A DNA stretch of 64,000 bases from Candidatus Propionivibrio dominans (lineage in GTDB: Bacteria; Pseudomonadota; Gammaproteobacteria; Burkholderiales; Rhodocyclaceae), in assembly GCA_016709335.1 (NCBI GenBank), contig JADJNC010000004.1, positions 62,001-126,000 of the forward strand, read 5' to 3'. The translations under genes were made by a program, and so were the position numbers. Below, piece after piece: positions 45,887 to 55,411 of this stretch; within the stretch, counting starts at the first letter, position 1, and each line of letters opens with the position of its first letter. The notes below the pieces were generated by a model. That model saw only the letters and a program-made list of their open reading frames with translations. It searched no databases and was not told where the DNA came from.

Positions 45887-46780
45887 TTACCCAAGAATCT
45901 CAGCCAGCATTCGTTCAACGCCGGCCTGCCAGTCCGGCATAACCAGACCAAAGGCCACCTGCAACTTGCCTGTATCCAGCCGGGAGTTGAGCGGCCTTTG
46001 TGCGGGTGTCGGGTAGGCGCTGGTACGAATGGCTTCTACGGCCTCCGGCATGACCCGGATCGGTCGCCCGGCCTGGCGGGCATGCTGAATGACGTATCGC
46101 GCATAAGCGTGCCAGCTCGTCTCGCCACCCGCAGCCAGATGGTAGACCCCGGCGAGTTGAGGGCGGCGCTGTAGTGTACGCACCGCGTGTGCAGTCACAT
46201 CGGCCAATAGCTCGGCGCCCGTTGGGGCTCCGATCTGATCGCTGATGACCTTGAGCTGATCCCGCTCTTGCGCCAGACGCAGCATGGTCTTGGCGAAATT
46301 CGCGCCACGCGCCGCATAGACCCAACTGGTGCGCAAGATCAAATGTTTTTCACAGCGAGCGACGGCCAGCTCTCCGTCCAGCTTGGTTTTCCCGTAAACG
46401 CTGAGCGGTCCGGTAGCATCGGTTTCCAGCCAGGGTTTTTCTCCGCTCCCATCGAAAACGTAGTCGCTCGAATAGTGCACCAGCCAGGCATCGAGTTCCT
46501 GAGCTTCATCCGCCAGTACGCCGGGGGCCAGTGCGTTGATCCTGCGCGCCAGTTCAGGCTCTGACTCGGCCTTGTCGACCGCCGTATAGGCGGCGGCATT
46601 GACGATGACGTCCGGTGCCACGCGCCGCACCGTCCCGGCCAGGCCAGCGCGGTTGGTAAAGTCGCCGCACAGTCCGTCGGCACTGTCACAATCGAGGGCA
46701 ATCACCTGCCCCAGCGGCGCCAGGCTGCGTTGCAATTCCCAGCCGACTTGACCGCTTTTGCCGAACAGCAGGATCTTCAT
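45887..46780 (-). CDS. rmlD: dTDP-4-dehydrorhamnose reductase
   Basis: 297 residues: [20 protein letters not shown] (NADPH site), [51 protein letters not shown] (YxxxK) and [29 protein letters not shown]. Final reductase of dTDP-L-rhamnose synthesis. The start at 46780 overlaps the rmlB stop by 4 bp. rmlA and rmlC are not in this window, so the first and third steps are encoded elsewhere or by other sugar-1-phosphate thymidylyltransferases. Confidence 0.94.
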   Translation of the reverse strand: MKILLFGKSGQVGWELQRSLAPLGQVIALDCDSADGLCGDFTNRAGLAGTVRRVAPDVIVNAAAYTAVDKAESEPELARRINALAPGVLADEAQELDAWLVHYSSDYVFDGSGEKPWLETDATGPLSVYGKTKLDGELAVARCEKHLILRTSWVYAARGANFAKTMLRLAQERDQLKVISDQIGAPTGAELLADVTAHAVRTLQRRPQLAGVYHLAAGGETSWHAYARYVIQHARQAGRPIRVMPEAVEAIRTSAYPTPAQRPLNSRLDTGKLQVAFGLVMPDWQAGVERMLAEILG

Positions 46781-47844
46781 TCGCTTCTCCCCCCGTAGTT
46801 TTTCTCGACCCAATCCCGGTAAGCGCCCGATTGCACATTACCCACCCAGTGCTGATGATCAAGATACCACTGCACGGTCTTGCGGATACCGGTAGTGAAG
46901 GTTTCCGCCGGTCGCCAGCCGAGTTCGTGCTCGATTTTGCTCGCATCGATGGCGTAGCGCCGATCATGTCCCGGCCGATCGGTAACGTAGGTAATCTGCT
47001 CATGATAGGGCTTGCCGTCGGCACGCGGGCGCAGTTCATCGAGCAAGCCACACACGGCATGAACAATATCAAGGTTCGGCTTCTCGTTCCAGCCACCGAT
47101 GTTATACGTCTCGCCAAGGCGACCGTCGGCGAGGACGTGCCGGATCGCCACACAATGATCCGTGACATACAGCCAGTCGCGTACCTGCTGTCCGTCGCCG
47201 TAAACCGGCAGCGGCTTGCCGGCCAGCGCATTGACGATCATCAGCGGGATCAGTTTTTCGGGAAACTGGTAAGGGCCATAGTTGTTGGAGCAATTGGTGG
47301 TCAGCACAGGCAGGCCGTATGTGTGGTGGTAGGCGCGCACCAGATGATCGGACGCCGCCTTGGACGCCGAGTACGGGCTGTTCGGCTCATAGCGATTGGT
47401 TTCCTTGAACGCCGGGTCGTCAGCCGTAAGCGAGCCATAAACCTCGTCAGTCGAAACGTGCAGAAAGCGAAACGCCGACTGCTCGGCATCGCTCATCGAG
47501 GTGAAAAAGGCACGCACGCTTTCGAGCAGGTTGAAGGTGCCGACGATATTGGTCTGGATAAATTCGCCAGGGCCATGAATCGAGCGATCGACGTGGCTCT
47601 CTGCGGCAAAATTGATCACTGCGCGCGGTCGATGCTTTTGAAGCAAACCGTCAATCAGTTTCTGATCTCCGATATCGCCATGGACGAAGGCATAGCGCGG
47701 ATCACCGACCAGCTCGGCCAGATTTTCCAGGTTGCCGGCGTAGGTCAGATTGTCGAGGTTAAGTACCAGCTCGTCGCTCTCGCGCAGCCAGTCAAGAATG
47801 AAGTTGGCACCAATGAAGCCTGCCCCGCCTGTCACCAGAATCAA
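46777..47844 (-). CDS. rmlB: dTDP-glucose 4,6-dehydratase
   Basis: 355 residues, full family length. NAD site [50 protein letters not shown] with the catalytic [17 protein letters not shown] (YxxxK); [49 protein letters not shown] near the C-terminus. It makes dTDP-4-keto-6-deoxyglucose, the branch point for L-rhamnose (via rmlC/D) and for the dTDP-amino sugar suggested by the aminotransferase at 28 kb. Start ATG 47844; its promoter lies in the 240-bp gap shared with the divergent waaC gene. Confidence 0.95.
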   Translation of the reverse strand: MILVTGGAGFIGANFILDWLRESDELVLNLDNLTYAGNLENLAELVGDPRYAFVHGDIGDQKLIDGLLQKHRPRAVINFAAESHVDRSIHGPGEFIQTNIVGTFNLLESVRAFFTSMSDAEQSAFRFLHVSTDEVYGSLTADDPAFKETNRYEPNSPYSASKAASDHLVRAYHHTYGLPVLTTNCSNNYGPYQFPEKLIPLMIVNALAGKPLPVYGDGQQVRDWLYVTDHCVAIRHVLADGRLGETYNIGGWNEKPNLDIVHAVCGLLDELRPRADGKPYHEQITYVTDRPGHDRRYAIDASKIEHELGWRPAETFTTGIRKTVQWYLDHQHWVGNVQSGAYRDWVEKNYGGRSE

Positions 47845-47953
47845 GACTATTCCTTTCGAGTTAAGTATAAATACCGTGTCGCATATAAAACCACTACAGC
47901 CACGGCTAGAGCGAGTGTAGAAATTATTTGTAGCTAGCCGGCGTATCCTGAGG

Positions 47954-47985
47954 CGTCGGGTTACGCAATCGCTAACCCAACCTAC
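47954..47985. repeat. degenerate half-copy of the GTCGGGTTA palindromic repeat
   Basis: The sequence cgtcgggttacgc, then aatc, then gctaacccaacctac forms an imperfect palindrome in the rmlB-waaC gap. It shares its core with the larger element at 52,180-52,295, so both belong to the same dispersed REP-like family. Apart from this element and possible promoters the gap 47,845-48,083 holds no gene. Confidence 0.55.
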
Positions 47986-48083
47986 TTATTTTGCATTATT
48001 ACGGCAGGCGTAAGGGTTTCAAATTCCAGCCATTCAATCTCTTATAATGCAGCCTTTCCTGTTCCTCGCTATTTTACTCGCCG

Positions 48084-48801
48084 ATGCGCATCCTGTTGGT
48101 CAAAACCTCGTCGCTGGGCGATGTCATTCACTCTGATCAAGAGTGCGCTGATCGCCAGGCAGGCGGGCGGCAGACGCTACGGCTACGCGGCTGAAGTGGC
48201 ACGCGAACCCCTGGCCGCCCGTTTCTACGATGAAACCTTCGTCATCCCGCCCAATGCGCACGCCGTTGTTCGCAATCGCTGGCTGGCTGCCGCCGCATTC
48301 AACATGCCTGTCGACCTGCCGCTCGATTACGGCGTCAATAGTCCTGCCGTCGACTTCCCCTGGCTTGCCGAGGGTCGCCATGTCGTTCTGCTAACGGCGA
48401 CCAGCCGCGACGACAAGCTGTGGACTGAAGCCAACTGGATGGTCATCGCCCAGGCCCTGATCAACCGTGGCCTGACCCCGGTTTTCCCGTCGGGTAATGT
48501 TTCGGAGCGCCAGCGTGCCGAGCGCATTGTGGCTGCCGCTCCCGGTGCCATCGTCGCCCCTCCACTGAGCCTGAATGAACTGGCCGGCCTGATCGGCGGG
48601 TCAGTCCTGGTCATCGGCGTCGATACCGGACTGGCCCACCTGGCTACGGCGCTGTGCGTGCCGACCATTGCCCTCTACATTGCAACCGATCCGGCACTCA
48701 CCGGTGTCTATGGAACCGGTTCATTCCACAATCTCGGTGCGCCGGGTCGCCCGCCAACGGCGACCGAAGTCATGACCGTGGCTGACCAGAAACTGCGTTG
48801 A
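48084..48801 (+). pseudogene. waaC: heptosyltransferase I with an internal deletion
   Basis: The frame from ATG 48084 reads MRILLVKTSSLGDVIH, the invariant start of WaaC, then at about 48,131 changes to a stretch that belongs to residue ~97 onward of the family (LIKSALIARQAGG, GYAAEVAREPLAARFYDETF), in a different frame. So about 80 codons (~240 nt) between the first helix and QGLxKSA are missing and the frame is broken. The remaining C-terminal part is intact (VVLLTATSRDDKLWTEANW, IGVDTGLAHLATALCVP, GxTD-like ATDPALTGVYG). WaaC adds the first heptose to Kdo2-lipid A. The stop overlaps the waaA start (TGATG). As read the protein cannot be made; a collapsed assembly is the alternative. Confidence 0.85.
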
Positions 48802-50075
48802 TGCCGCGTTTTTTCTATTCCCTGCTTTTCTATCTCGTCCAGCCGCTGGTCTGGCTGCGCCTGCTGTGGCGTTCGCGCCAGCAGCCGGAGTATCTCCGGC
48901 ATATTGGCGAACGCTACGGTTTCCATTCCCGGGCTGCCCCGGGCCAGCTGCTCTGGCTGCATGCCGTTTCGGTGGGCGAGACGCGCGCTGCGGAGCCGCT
49001 GATCAAGGCACTGCTTGACGAGTATGCGGATCACTCGCTGCTGCTCACGCACATGACGCCGACCGGTCGGGCGACCGGCGGCGAACTGATCGCAAAATAC
49101 GGCCCCCGGCTGATACAGGCCTACCTCCCCTACGACCTGCCCGACGCCTGCGGCCGTTTCCTCGACCACTACAAGCCGCGTCTCGGCCTGCTCATGGAGA
49201 CCGAGCTGTGGCCCAACCTGATCGCCGCTGCCAGGCAGCGCAGCCTGCCCCTGTCGCTGATCAACGCCCGTCTTTCCGCACGTTCGCAACGCGGCTACCG
49301 GCGTTTATCGCCGCTCATGCGCCCGGCGCTCGACGCGCTACGCGCCGTCGCGGCGCAAACCCCGGCCGATGCGGACCGGCTGCTGGCGATCGGCGCCCGC
49401 CGCGTCAGCGTTTGTGGCAACATCAAATTTGACGTCACACCGGCAGCGGAAAAACTGCAACTCGGCGCCGATTGGCGGCAGGCGCTCGGTTCACGCCCAA
49501 TATGGCTGGCCGCCAGCACCCGTGAGGGCGAAGAAGTACTCATTCTCGACGCCTTCGCCCGCATCAATCGTCCCGATCTGCTGCTGTTGCTGGTACCACG
49601 CCACCCGCAACGGTTTTCCGAAGTGCTCGCGCTGGTTCAGGAACGCAAGTTCAAGCTTTGCCGGCGTAGCGAGGGCTCACTGCCGACGTGTAATACACGG
49701 GTCTGGATTGGTGACAGCATGGGCGAAATGCCCGCCTATTTCGCGCTGGCGGATGTGGCATTGATCGGTGGAACACTGTTGCCCCACGGCGGACAAAACC
49801 TGATCGAGGCCGCCGCCTGCGGCTGCCCGGTTCTGGTCGGCCCGCATACCTTCAATTTCGCCCAGGCGACTGAAGACGCGATAGCTTGCGGCGCGGCACT
49901 CAGGATCGCCGATGCGGATGCCGCCGCAGCCGAAGTCGGGAAACTACTGGATAATCGGGAAGCCCTGTACTCGATGCGCACGGCCGCCGCCAGTTTTTCT
50001 CAGGCGCATCGCGGTGCGACGGCCAGAACGCTGGCGCTCATCCGCGAAATTATGGCGCCTCGAACAGCGGATTGA
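48801..50075 (+). CDS. waaA: 3-deoxy-D-manno-octulosonic acid transferase
   Basis: 424 residues of the GT30 family. N-terminal membrane anchor (MPRFFYSLLFYLVQPLVWLRLLW), then GERYGF, LWLHAVSVGETRAAEPLI (catalytic Glu), THMTPTGR, YLPYDLPDACGRFLDHYKPRLGLLMETELWPNLI, INARLS, GNIKFD, ASTREGEE and LIGGTLLPHGGQNLIEAAACGCPVLVGPHTFNF. It attaches Kdo to lipid IVA at the inner membrane. The ATG at 48801 overlaps the waaC stop. Its 3' end overlaps the convergent tolC gene by 26 bp. Confidence 0.95.
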   Translation: MPRFFYSLLFYLVQPLVWLRLLWRSRQQPEYLRHIGERYGFHSRAAPGQLLWLHAVSVGETRAAEPLIKALLDEYADHSLLLTHMTPTGRATGGELIAKYGPRLIQAYLPYDLPDACGRFLDHYKPRLGLLMETELWPNLIAAARQRSLPLSLINARLSARSQRGYRRLSPLMRPALDALRAVAAQTPADADRLLAIGARRVSVCGNIKFDVTPAAEKLQLGADWRQALGSRPIWLAASTREGEEVLILDAFARINRPDLLLLLVPRHPQRFSEVLALVQERKFKLCRRSEGSLPTCNTRVWIGDSMGEMPAYFALADVALIGGTLLPHGGQNLIEAAACGCPVLVGPHTFNFAQATEDAIACGAALRIADADAAAAEVGKLLDNREALYSMRTAAASFSQAHRGATARTLALIREIMAPRTAD

Positions 50076-51396
50076 TCTGTTCCAGATCGGCTTCGCTGAG
50101 CGATCCGACGGCGGCTTTCAGCTTGAGCTGCGAAAGCAGCGTGTCAAAACGTGCTCTGGCCAGATCGCGCCGGGTCACATAAACCTGTTGCTCGGCATTG
50201 AGCACGTCGATAATGATGCGCACGCCCACATCGAGACCCAGCTTGTTCGATTCGAGCGCACTGATGCTCGAAATCAGCGCCGCATCGAGCGCCCGCACCT
50301 GAGCCAGGCCATTCACCACGCCGAGATACGATTGCTGTACGTAGAGCGCGGCCGTCCGTTTGGCGCTTTCGAGCGTCGCTTCGGCGGCATTGCGGTTGGC
50401 CACCGCCTCGCGCGTCTTGGAGTTGACGTAGCCGCCCTGAAAAATCGGGACATTGAGCTGCAAGCCAATATTTCGCGCTGTAGTTTCCAGACTGTCATTA
50501 CCTACAAACGAAAGCGCAGAATTGTTCCTGCCGTAATTGGCGACGACATCGATCGTCGGATAATGTCCGGCGCGCATGCGCTCGACTTCCTTGGCGGCTA
50601 CCTCGGCCGCTGCCTGCTGGGCCTGGACGGTGAAGCTGTCCTGGACGGCGGCATCGACCCACTTGTCCATGCTGGCCGGTTGCGGCGGCTTCAGTTCGGC
50701 CTGTGGCTTGAGACGATTGAGTTCGCCGGAATCCTTGCCGACGATGACACGCAGCGAGTAACGCGCCACGTCCAGATCACTTTCAGCCTTGATTTCCTGC
50801 GCACTAGCCAGATCGAAACGCGCCTGGGCTTCCTGGGAGTCGGTAATGGTTACCGTCCCGACCTCGAAGCTCTTTTTTGCCTGCTCGAGCTGCTGGCCAA
50901 TCGCCTCCTTGTTGGCGCGTACCGCCTTCAGACTCTCCTGAGCATAGAGCACGTCGAAGTAGGCTTGCGCGACACGCAGAATCAAATCCTGCGACGCTTG
51001 CGCAAAATTCGCCTCGGCCTGCACCACCTGCAATTTGCCCTGACCGTACTGCATGAAATTCTGCCAGCGGAACAAGGGCTGCGTCAGATTGACGTTATAG
51101 GCGTTGCTGTTGAAATCCCGGCTCGCATTCACCTTATTACCCAGATTCGTTCCGTTGTACTTGTTTTCGTTCCACACCGTATTGGCTGTTGCACTGACGG
51201 TCGGCAGCAATCCGGCCAGCCCTTGCGGCCCTTTTTCGCGACCAGCATCGGCCGCAGCCCGCGCCGCCATGTATTGCTGATCGTTGCTCAGCGCCTCACG
51301 ATAGACCTGCATGAGGTCTGCCGAAAACGCCGGCGCTGCAAAGTGCAATGCTCCAAGCAGGAGAGACAGGCGGCTTGCCGATGCTTTCAGACCCAT
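50050..51396 (-). CDS. tolC: TolC family outer-membrane efflux protein
   Basis: About 448 residues. A signal peptide (MGLKASASRLSLLLGALHFAAPAFSA) precedes ADLMQVYREALSNDQQY, the usual TolC start. The two-repeat alpha-helical barrel follows, with NLTQPLFRWQNFMQYGQGKLQV and a second half around VDVVANYGRNNSA and LNVPIFQGGYVNSKTREAVANR. It forms the outer-membrane exit duct for type I secretion and RND pumps. A predicted RND system at 52.3-56.5 kb lacks its own outer-membrane gene, so this protein could serve it; inference. Start at 51396 has GAGG upstream. Convergent with waaA. Confidence 0.92.
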   Translation of the reverse strand: MGLKASASRLSLLLGALHFAAPAFSADLMQVYREALSNDQQYMAARAAADAGREKGPQGLAGLLPTVSATANTVWNENKYNGTNLGNKVNASRDFNSNAYNVNLTQPLFRWQNFMQYGQGKLQVVQAEANFAQASQDLILRVAQAYFDVLYAQESLKAVRANKEAIGQQLEQAKKSFEVGTVTITDSQEAQARFDLASAQEIKAESDLDVARYSLRVIVGKDSGELNRLKPQAELKPPQPASMDKWVDAAVQDSFTVQAQQAAAEVAAKEVERMRAGHYPTIDVVANYGRNNSALSFVGNDSLETTARNIGLQLNVPIFQGGYVNSKTREAVANRNAAEATLESAKRTAALYVQQSYLGVVNGLAQVRALDAALISSISALESNKLGLDVGVRIIIDVLNAEQQVYVTRRDLARARFDTLLSQLKLKAAVGSLSEADLEQINPLFEAP

Positions 51397-51462
51397 GGTA
51401 CTGACCTCGTTACAAATACTAGAAAACAAATCTGTCGCCCTGCGTGGCGTTGGTCAGCGGCG

Positions 51463-52098
51463 CTATGACGGTTTCAAAATATTGATCGTGTTGAACGCAT
51501 TCTCATCGGTGCGAATCACCAACTGTACCTGCATGGCCGGCACCTCGCCGACAACGGCCACCAGCCGGCCACCGATCTTGAGTTGACGGAGAATCGCGTC
51601 GGGTAACACCGGTGTCGAAGCCGAGATCATGATCGCATCATACGGTGCCCTGGCCGGCCAGCCTTGCGCACCGTCTCCGGTCTCGACTCTGACATTGGCG
51701 ACTCCAGCACGCTGCAGATTGCTTCTGGCCGTCTCGGCCAGGCCCGGATCGATTTCGACGCTATAAACATACTCGGCTTTTGCTGCAAGAAGGGCCGCCA
51801 TATAGCCGCTTCCGGTACCGATCTCGAGTACCGTATCCGTATTTCTGACGCCCAGTTCCTGCAGCATGCGGGCCTCTATCTTTGGTGCGAGCATATTCTG
51901 GCCGTTATTGCCGCTGGCTCCGATCGGTATTTCGAGGTCGGCAAACGCCAGATCCTTGTACGCGGCAGGAACGAAATCCTCGCGCTTGACCAGTGACAAC
52001 AGGCTCAGCACGGTGGGATCGAGCACCTGCCAGGGACGGATCTGCTGTTCGATCATGTTGAAACGTGCTTTTTCGATGTTCATCGTCGCTGTGACCAT
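51463..52098 (-). CDS. pcm: protein-L-isoaspartate O-methyltransferase
   Basis: 211 residues. PCMT landmarks: MIEQQIRPWQVLD, FVPAAYKDLAFADLEIPIG, NNGQNMLAPKIEARMLQEL, DTVLEIGTGSGYMAALLA (motif I), YVYSVEIDPGLAETARSNL and PYDAIMISASTPVLPDAIL, KIGGRLVAVVG. It methylates isoaspartyl residues in damaged proteins. It lies 66 bp upstream of tolC, an order commonly seen in betaproteobacteria. Start ATG 52098 follows a GGGGAA ribosome-binding site. Confidence 0.92.
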   Translation of the reverse strand: MVTATMNIEKARFNMIEQQIRPWQVLDPTVLSLLSLVKREDFVPAAYKDLAFADLEIPIGASGNNGQNMLAPKIEARMLQELGVRNTDTVLEIGTGSGYMAALLAAKAEYVYSVEIDPGLAETARSNLQRAGVANVRVETGDGAQGWPARAPYDAIMISASTPVLPDAILRQLKIGGRLVAVVGEVPAMQVQLVIRTDENAFNTINILKPS

Positions 52099-52179
52099 GG
52101 TATTCCCCGTTACAAAAGTTATATTAGCACAAACTTATATACATTGACTCAACAATCAGTGATTATACAGTTGCGTAGT

Positions 52180-52295
52180 TGCGTAGGTCGGGTTAGCGTA
52201 GCGTAACCCGACAATCGGCGTTATCGTCTACCGTCGTCGGGTTATGCCGCAAAGCAAATCCTCCTGGGGGACGCTGCGCTAACCCGACCTACGCA
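52180..52295. repeat. REP/MITE-like palindromic element
   Basis: The outer arms tgcgtaggtcgggttagcg (52,180-52,198) and cgctaacccgacctacgca (52,277-52,295) are perfect inverted repeats of 19 bp. Internal copies of the same core (taacccgac and gtcgggtta) make a nested palindrome. The right arm supplies the TAG stop of the RND pump gene (52,289-52,291). Elements with this core are common between genes of beta- and gammaproteobacteria. It may act as a bidirectional transcription terminator or mRNA stabiliser; that is inference. Confidence 0.85.
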
Positions 52296-55200
52296 CCGGA
52301 CACCCTTTCCATTTCGTTGTCGACCGGTTTCACCCGGTACCACGCCGCGTACAGCGCCGGCAGAAAAAACACCGTCAGCAGCGTAGCCACCATCAAGCCG
52401 CCCATTATGGAATAGGCCATCGGCCCCCAGAATACGCTGCGCGTGAGTGGAATCATCGCCAGAATGGCGGCGGCGGCGGTCAGCATGATCGGTCGGAAGC
52501 GGCGCACGGTCGAGCCGACGATGGCTTCCCAGGTCGGCTTGCCGGCTTTTTCGTCCTGCTCGATCTGATCGACAAGAATCACCGAGTTGCGCATGATCAT
52601 TCCGGACAGTGCAATCACTCCCAGGTTGGCAACAAAACCAAAGGGCACATTGAACACCAGCAGGGCAATCGCCACCCCAATCAGGCCGAGCGGTGCGGTG
52701 AGCAACACGAGAACGGTACGCCCGATATTCTGCAACTGGATCATGAGCAGGGTTACGACCCCGATCAACATCATCGGCATCACGGCCTTGATCGAATCCT
52801 CGCCCTTGGCCGCTTCCTCGGTTGCCCCGCCGAGTTCGATACGGAATCCTGGCGGCAGTTTTTCACGCACGGCATCGAGTTGCGGGTTGATCTGCGCCGA
52901 AACCACCGGCGCCTGAACGTGGTCGCGAATGTCGGCGCGTACCGTTACCGTCGGCAGCCGGTTACGGCGATTGATCAGCCCGTCTTCGAGTTCGTAATGA
53001 ATCTTCGCCACCTGGGCCAGCGGCACGTAGCGTCCGCTGGCCGTGCGGATGTTGATGTCGGCCAGCGCAGACAGGCGGGCGCGCTCGTCGCCCCTGGCGC
53101 GCACCACCACATCGACCAGTTGATCGCCTTCACGCATGGCCGTGATGCTCGTACCGGAGAGCAGCAGGTTGATCGAATTCGACAGATCGAGCGAGCTGAT
53201 GCCGAGCGCGCGCGCTCGATCCTGGTCAATCTCCAGACGCACGGTCTTGCCCATCTCGTTCCAGTCGAAGTTCACGCCCTTGACGTGCGGATTGCCGCGC
53301 ATGACTATAGCCACCTGTTCTGCGGCAAGGCGCAGCTCGTCGATGTTTTCACCTGAGACGCGGAACTGGATCGGGTAGCCGACCGGCGGACCATTTTCCA
53401 GACGCAGCACACGTACCCGCGTATTGGCCAGACCGCTCTGCCAATCGGCATTCTCGGCCGAGAAATATTCTTCCAGACGTCTTTTCAGATCCTCGCGCGC
53501 CTCGATGCCGTGGGTGACCACCACAAACTGAGCAAAATTGTCATTGAACAACTGCTGATCGAGGGGTAAATAGAAACGCGGACTGCCATTGCCGATGTAG
53601 CTGACAAACTGCTTGACCGACTTCTTCATGTCCGGCTCGTTGAGCAACAGTTGCTCGATCTTCATGGCCTGCGTCTCGGTCGCCGTCAGCGACGACCCTT
53701 GCGGTAACCACAGATCGACCAGCAATTCGGGACGCGCCGATGCCGGAAAGAACTGCTTCTGTACGCCCGTGCCGAGGGCCACCAGCGACAGGATAAAAGC
53801 GACAAGTGTCGCGCCAATCACCAGCCAGCGGTGACGCACGCACCAATCGACACTGGCATGCACCCGCCGATAGAACGGTGTTTCATAGATATCGTGCCCA
53901 TGCTCCAGCGCCCTGGCCTGCAACTTCTTTGCATCGAGAATCATGTAACCGAGATACGGCGTAAACACCACCGCCACGACCCAGGAAACGATCAGTGCAA
54001 TGCTCACCACGGCAAAAATCGAGAAGGTATATTCACCCGCCCCTGACTTGGCAAAACCGACCGGGGTAAAGCCGGCGACCGTGATCAGGGTACCGGTGAG
54101 CATCGGAAAAGCCGTCGAGGTGTAGGCGAAGGTTGCCGCCCGGAAGCGATCCCAACCCTGTTCCATTTTGACCACCATCATCTCGACGGCGATGATTGCA
54201 TCGTCAACCAGCAAACCGAGCGCAATGATCAGGGCGCCGAGCGAAATACGCTGCAAATCGATCCCGAACAGTTCCATCAGCAGGAAAGTAATCGCCAGCA
54301 CCAGCGGGATTGACAGCGCCACCACCGTACCCGTGCGCAGCCCCAGACTGAGGAAGGAAACGGCCAGCACAATGACGACAGCTTCGCTCAGTGACGACAT
54401 GAACAGGCTGATCGACTGGAGAACGATTTCCGGCTGATCGGCCACGATATGAATATCGATACCCTGGGGCAAATCCTTCTGCAGGCGCGCCACCTCGCTG
54501 CGCAAGCGCTCGCCGAGCCTGATGACATCGCCGCCCTTGTTCATGGCGATGGCGATACCTACCGCCGGCTGCCCCTGCACGCGCATTCGTGGTGCCGGCG
54601 GATCGACAAATCCGCGTTTGACGATGGCGATATCGCCCAGACGGAAAAGTCGCCCGCCAGCCTGAATACCGGTCGCCTGAACGCTTTCAAGCGAGTTGAA
54701 GTCGCCGGACACGCGTATGCGCACACGATCCGACGCCGTCTCGAAGAAACCGGAAGGGGCCATCGCGTTCTGTTTTTGCAGCGCATCGAAAATCAGCAGC
54801 GGGTCGAGCCCGAGCGACGACAATTTGGTGTGCGAGATCTCGACGAAGATCTTTTCGTCCTGAACGCCGATCAGTTCAACTTTCTTGACGTCCGCCACCC
54901 GGCGCAACTCGCGCGCCACACGATCCGCCTCCTGACGCAGTCGGGCGAGGTCGAAACCGTCGCCGGTCAAGGCAAACAGATTGATGAAGGTATCGCCGAA
55001 TTCGTCGTTGATGAACGGCCCCTGCACCCCGGACGGCAGGGTGTACCTGATATCGCCGATCTTCTTGCGCACCTGATACCAGGCATCCGGCACGTCCTTC
55101 TTCGGTGTGTAGTCCTTGAGGACAATGAACACCAGCGACTCGCCGGCTTTCGAATTGGAGCGGATGACATCGACCCACGGCACATCCTGCATTTTCTTTT

Positions 55201-55411
55201 CGATGCGTTCGGTCACCTGCAATTCGACCTCGCGCGCTGTCGCACCCGGCCACAGCGTTCGTACGACCATGGTCTTGACCGTAAAGTCCGGGTCTTCAGC
55301 CCGACCCAGCTTGAAGTAGGCAAACACCCCGCCAAGCATCAGTACGACAATCAGATAAGACACCATCGAACGGTGGCGCAACGCCCATTCGGAAAGATTG
55401 AGATGGGTCAT
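52289..55411 (-). CDS. RND efflux pump inner-membrane subunit
   Basis: 1040 residues, the length of a full RND pump. Twelve membrane helices in two halves; LSEWALRHRSMVSYLIVVLMLGGVFAYFKL at the start, the proton-relay pair in LGLLVDDAIIAVE (helix 4), and FGFVANLGVIALSGMIMRNSVILVDQ (helix 10-11). Periplasmic porter loops contain GPFINDEFGDTF. The sequence is of the non-metal hydrophobe/amphiphile type (HAE1-like). It is the last gene of the tetR-mfp-rnd operon; its ATG overlaps the mfp stop. The stop codon lies inside the palindromic repeat at 52,180-52,295. Confidence 0.93.
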   Translation of the reverse strand: MTHLNLSEWALRHRSMVSYLIVVLMLGGVFAYFKLGRAEDPDFTVKTMVVRTLWPGATAREVELQVTERIEKKMQDVPWVDVIRSNSKAGESLVFIVLKDYTPKKDVPDAWYQVRKKIGDIRYTLPSGVQGPFINDEFGDTFINLFALTGDGFDLARLRQEADRVARELRRVADVKKVELIGVQDEKIFVEISHTKLSSLGLDPLLIFDALQKQNAMAPSGFFETASDRVRIRVSGDFNSLESVQATGIQAGGRLFRLGDIAIVKRGFVDPPAPRMRVQGQPAVGIAIAMNKGGDVIRLGERLRSEVARLQKDLPQGIDIHIVADQPEIVLQSISLFMSSLSEAVVIVLAVSFLSLGLRTGTVVALSIPLVLAITFLLMELFGIDLQRISLGALIIALGLLVDDAIIAVEMMVVKMEQGWDRFRAATFAYTSTAFPMLTGTLITVAGFTPVGFAKSGAGEYTFSIFAVVSIALIVSWVVAVVFTPYLGYMILDAKKLQARALEHGHDIYETPFYRRVHASVDWCVRHRWLVIGATLVAFILSLVALGTGVQKQFFPASARPELLVDLWLPQGSSLTATETQAMKIEQLLLNEPDMKKSVKQFVSYIGNGSPRFYLPLDQQLFNDNFAQFVVVTHGIEAREDLKRRLEEYFSAENADWQSGLANTRVRVLRLENGPPVGYPIQFRVSGENIDELRLAAEQVAIVMRGNPHVKGVNFDWNEMGKTVRLEIDQDRARALGISSLDLSNSINLLLSGTSITAMREGDQLVDVVVRARGDERARLSALADINIRTASGRYVPLAQVAKIHYELEDGLINRRNRLPTVTVRADIRDHVQAPVVSAQINPQLDAVREKLPPGFRIELGGATEEAAKGEDSIKAVMPMMLIGVVTLLMIQLQNIGRTVLVLLTAPLGLIGVAIALLVFNVPFGFVANLGVIALSGMIMRNSVILVDQIEQDEKAGKPTWEAIVGSTVRRFRPIMLTAAAAILAMIPLTRSVFWGPMAYSIMGGLMVATLLTVFFLPALYAAWYRVKPVDNEMERVSGA

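Noticed and set aside
46831..47937. 368-codon plus-strand open frame over rmlB
   Set aside because: rmlB on the minus strand has all catalytic motifs; the opposing frame is an overlap artefact.
49912..51468. 518-codon plus-strand open frame
   Set aside because: It runs antisense to tolC, whose signal peptide and family features are clear; this frame has no recognised motifs.
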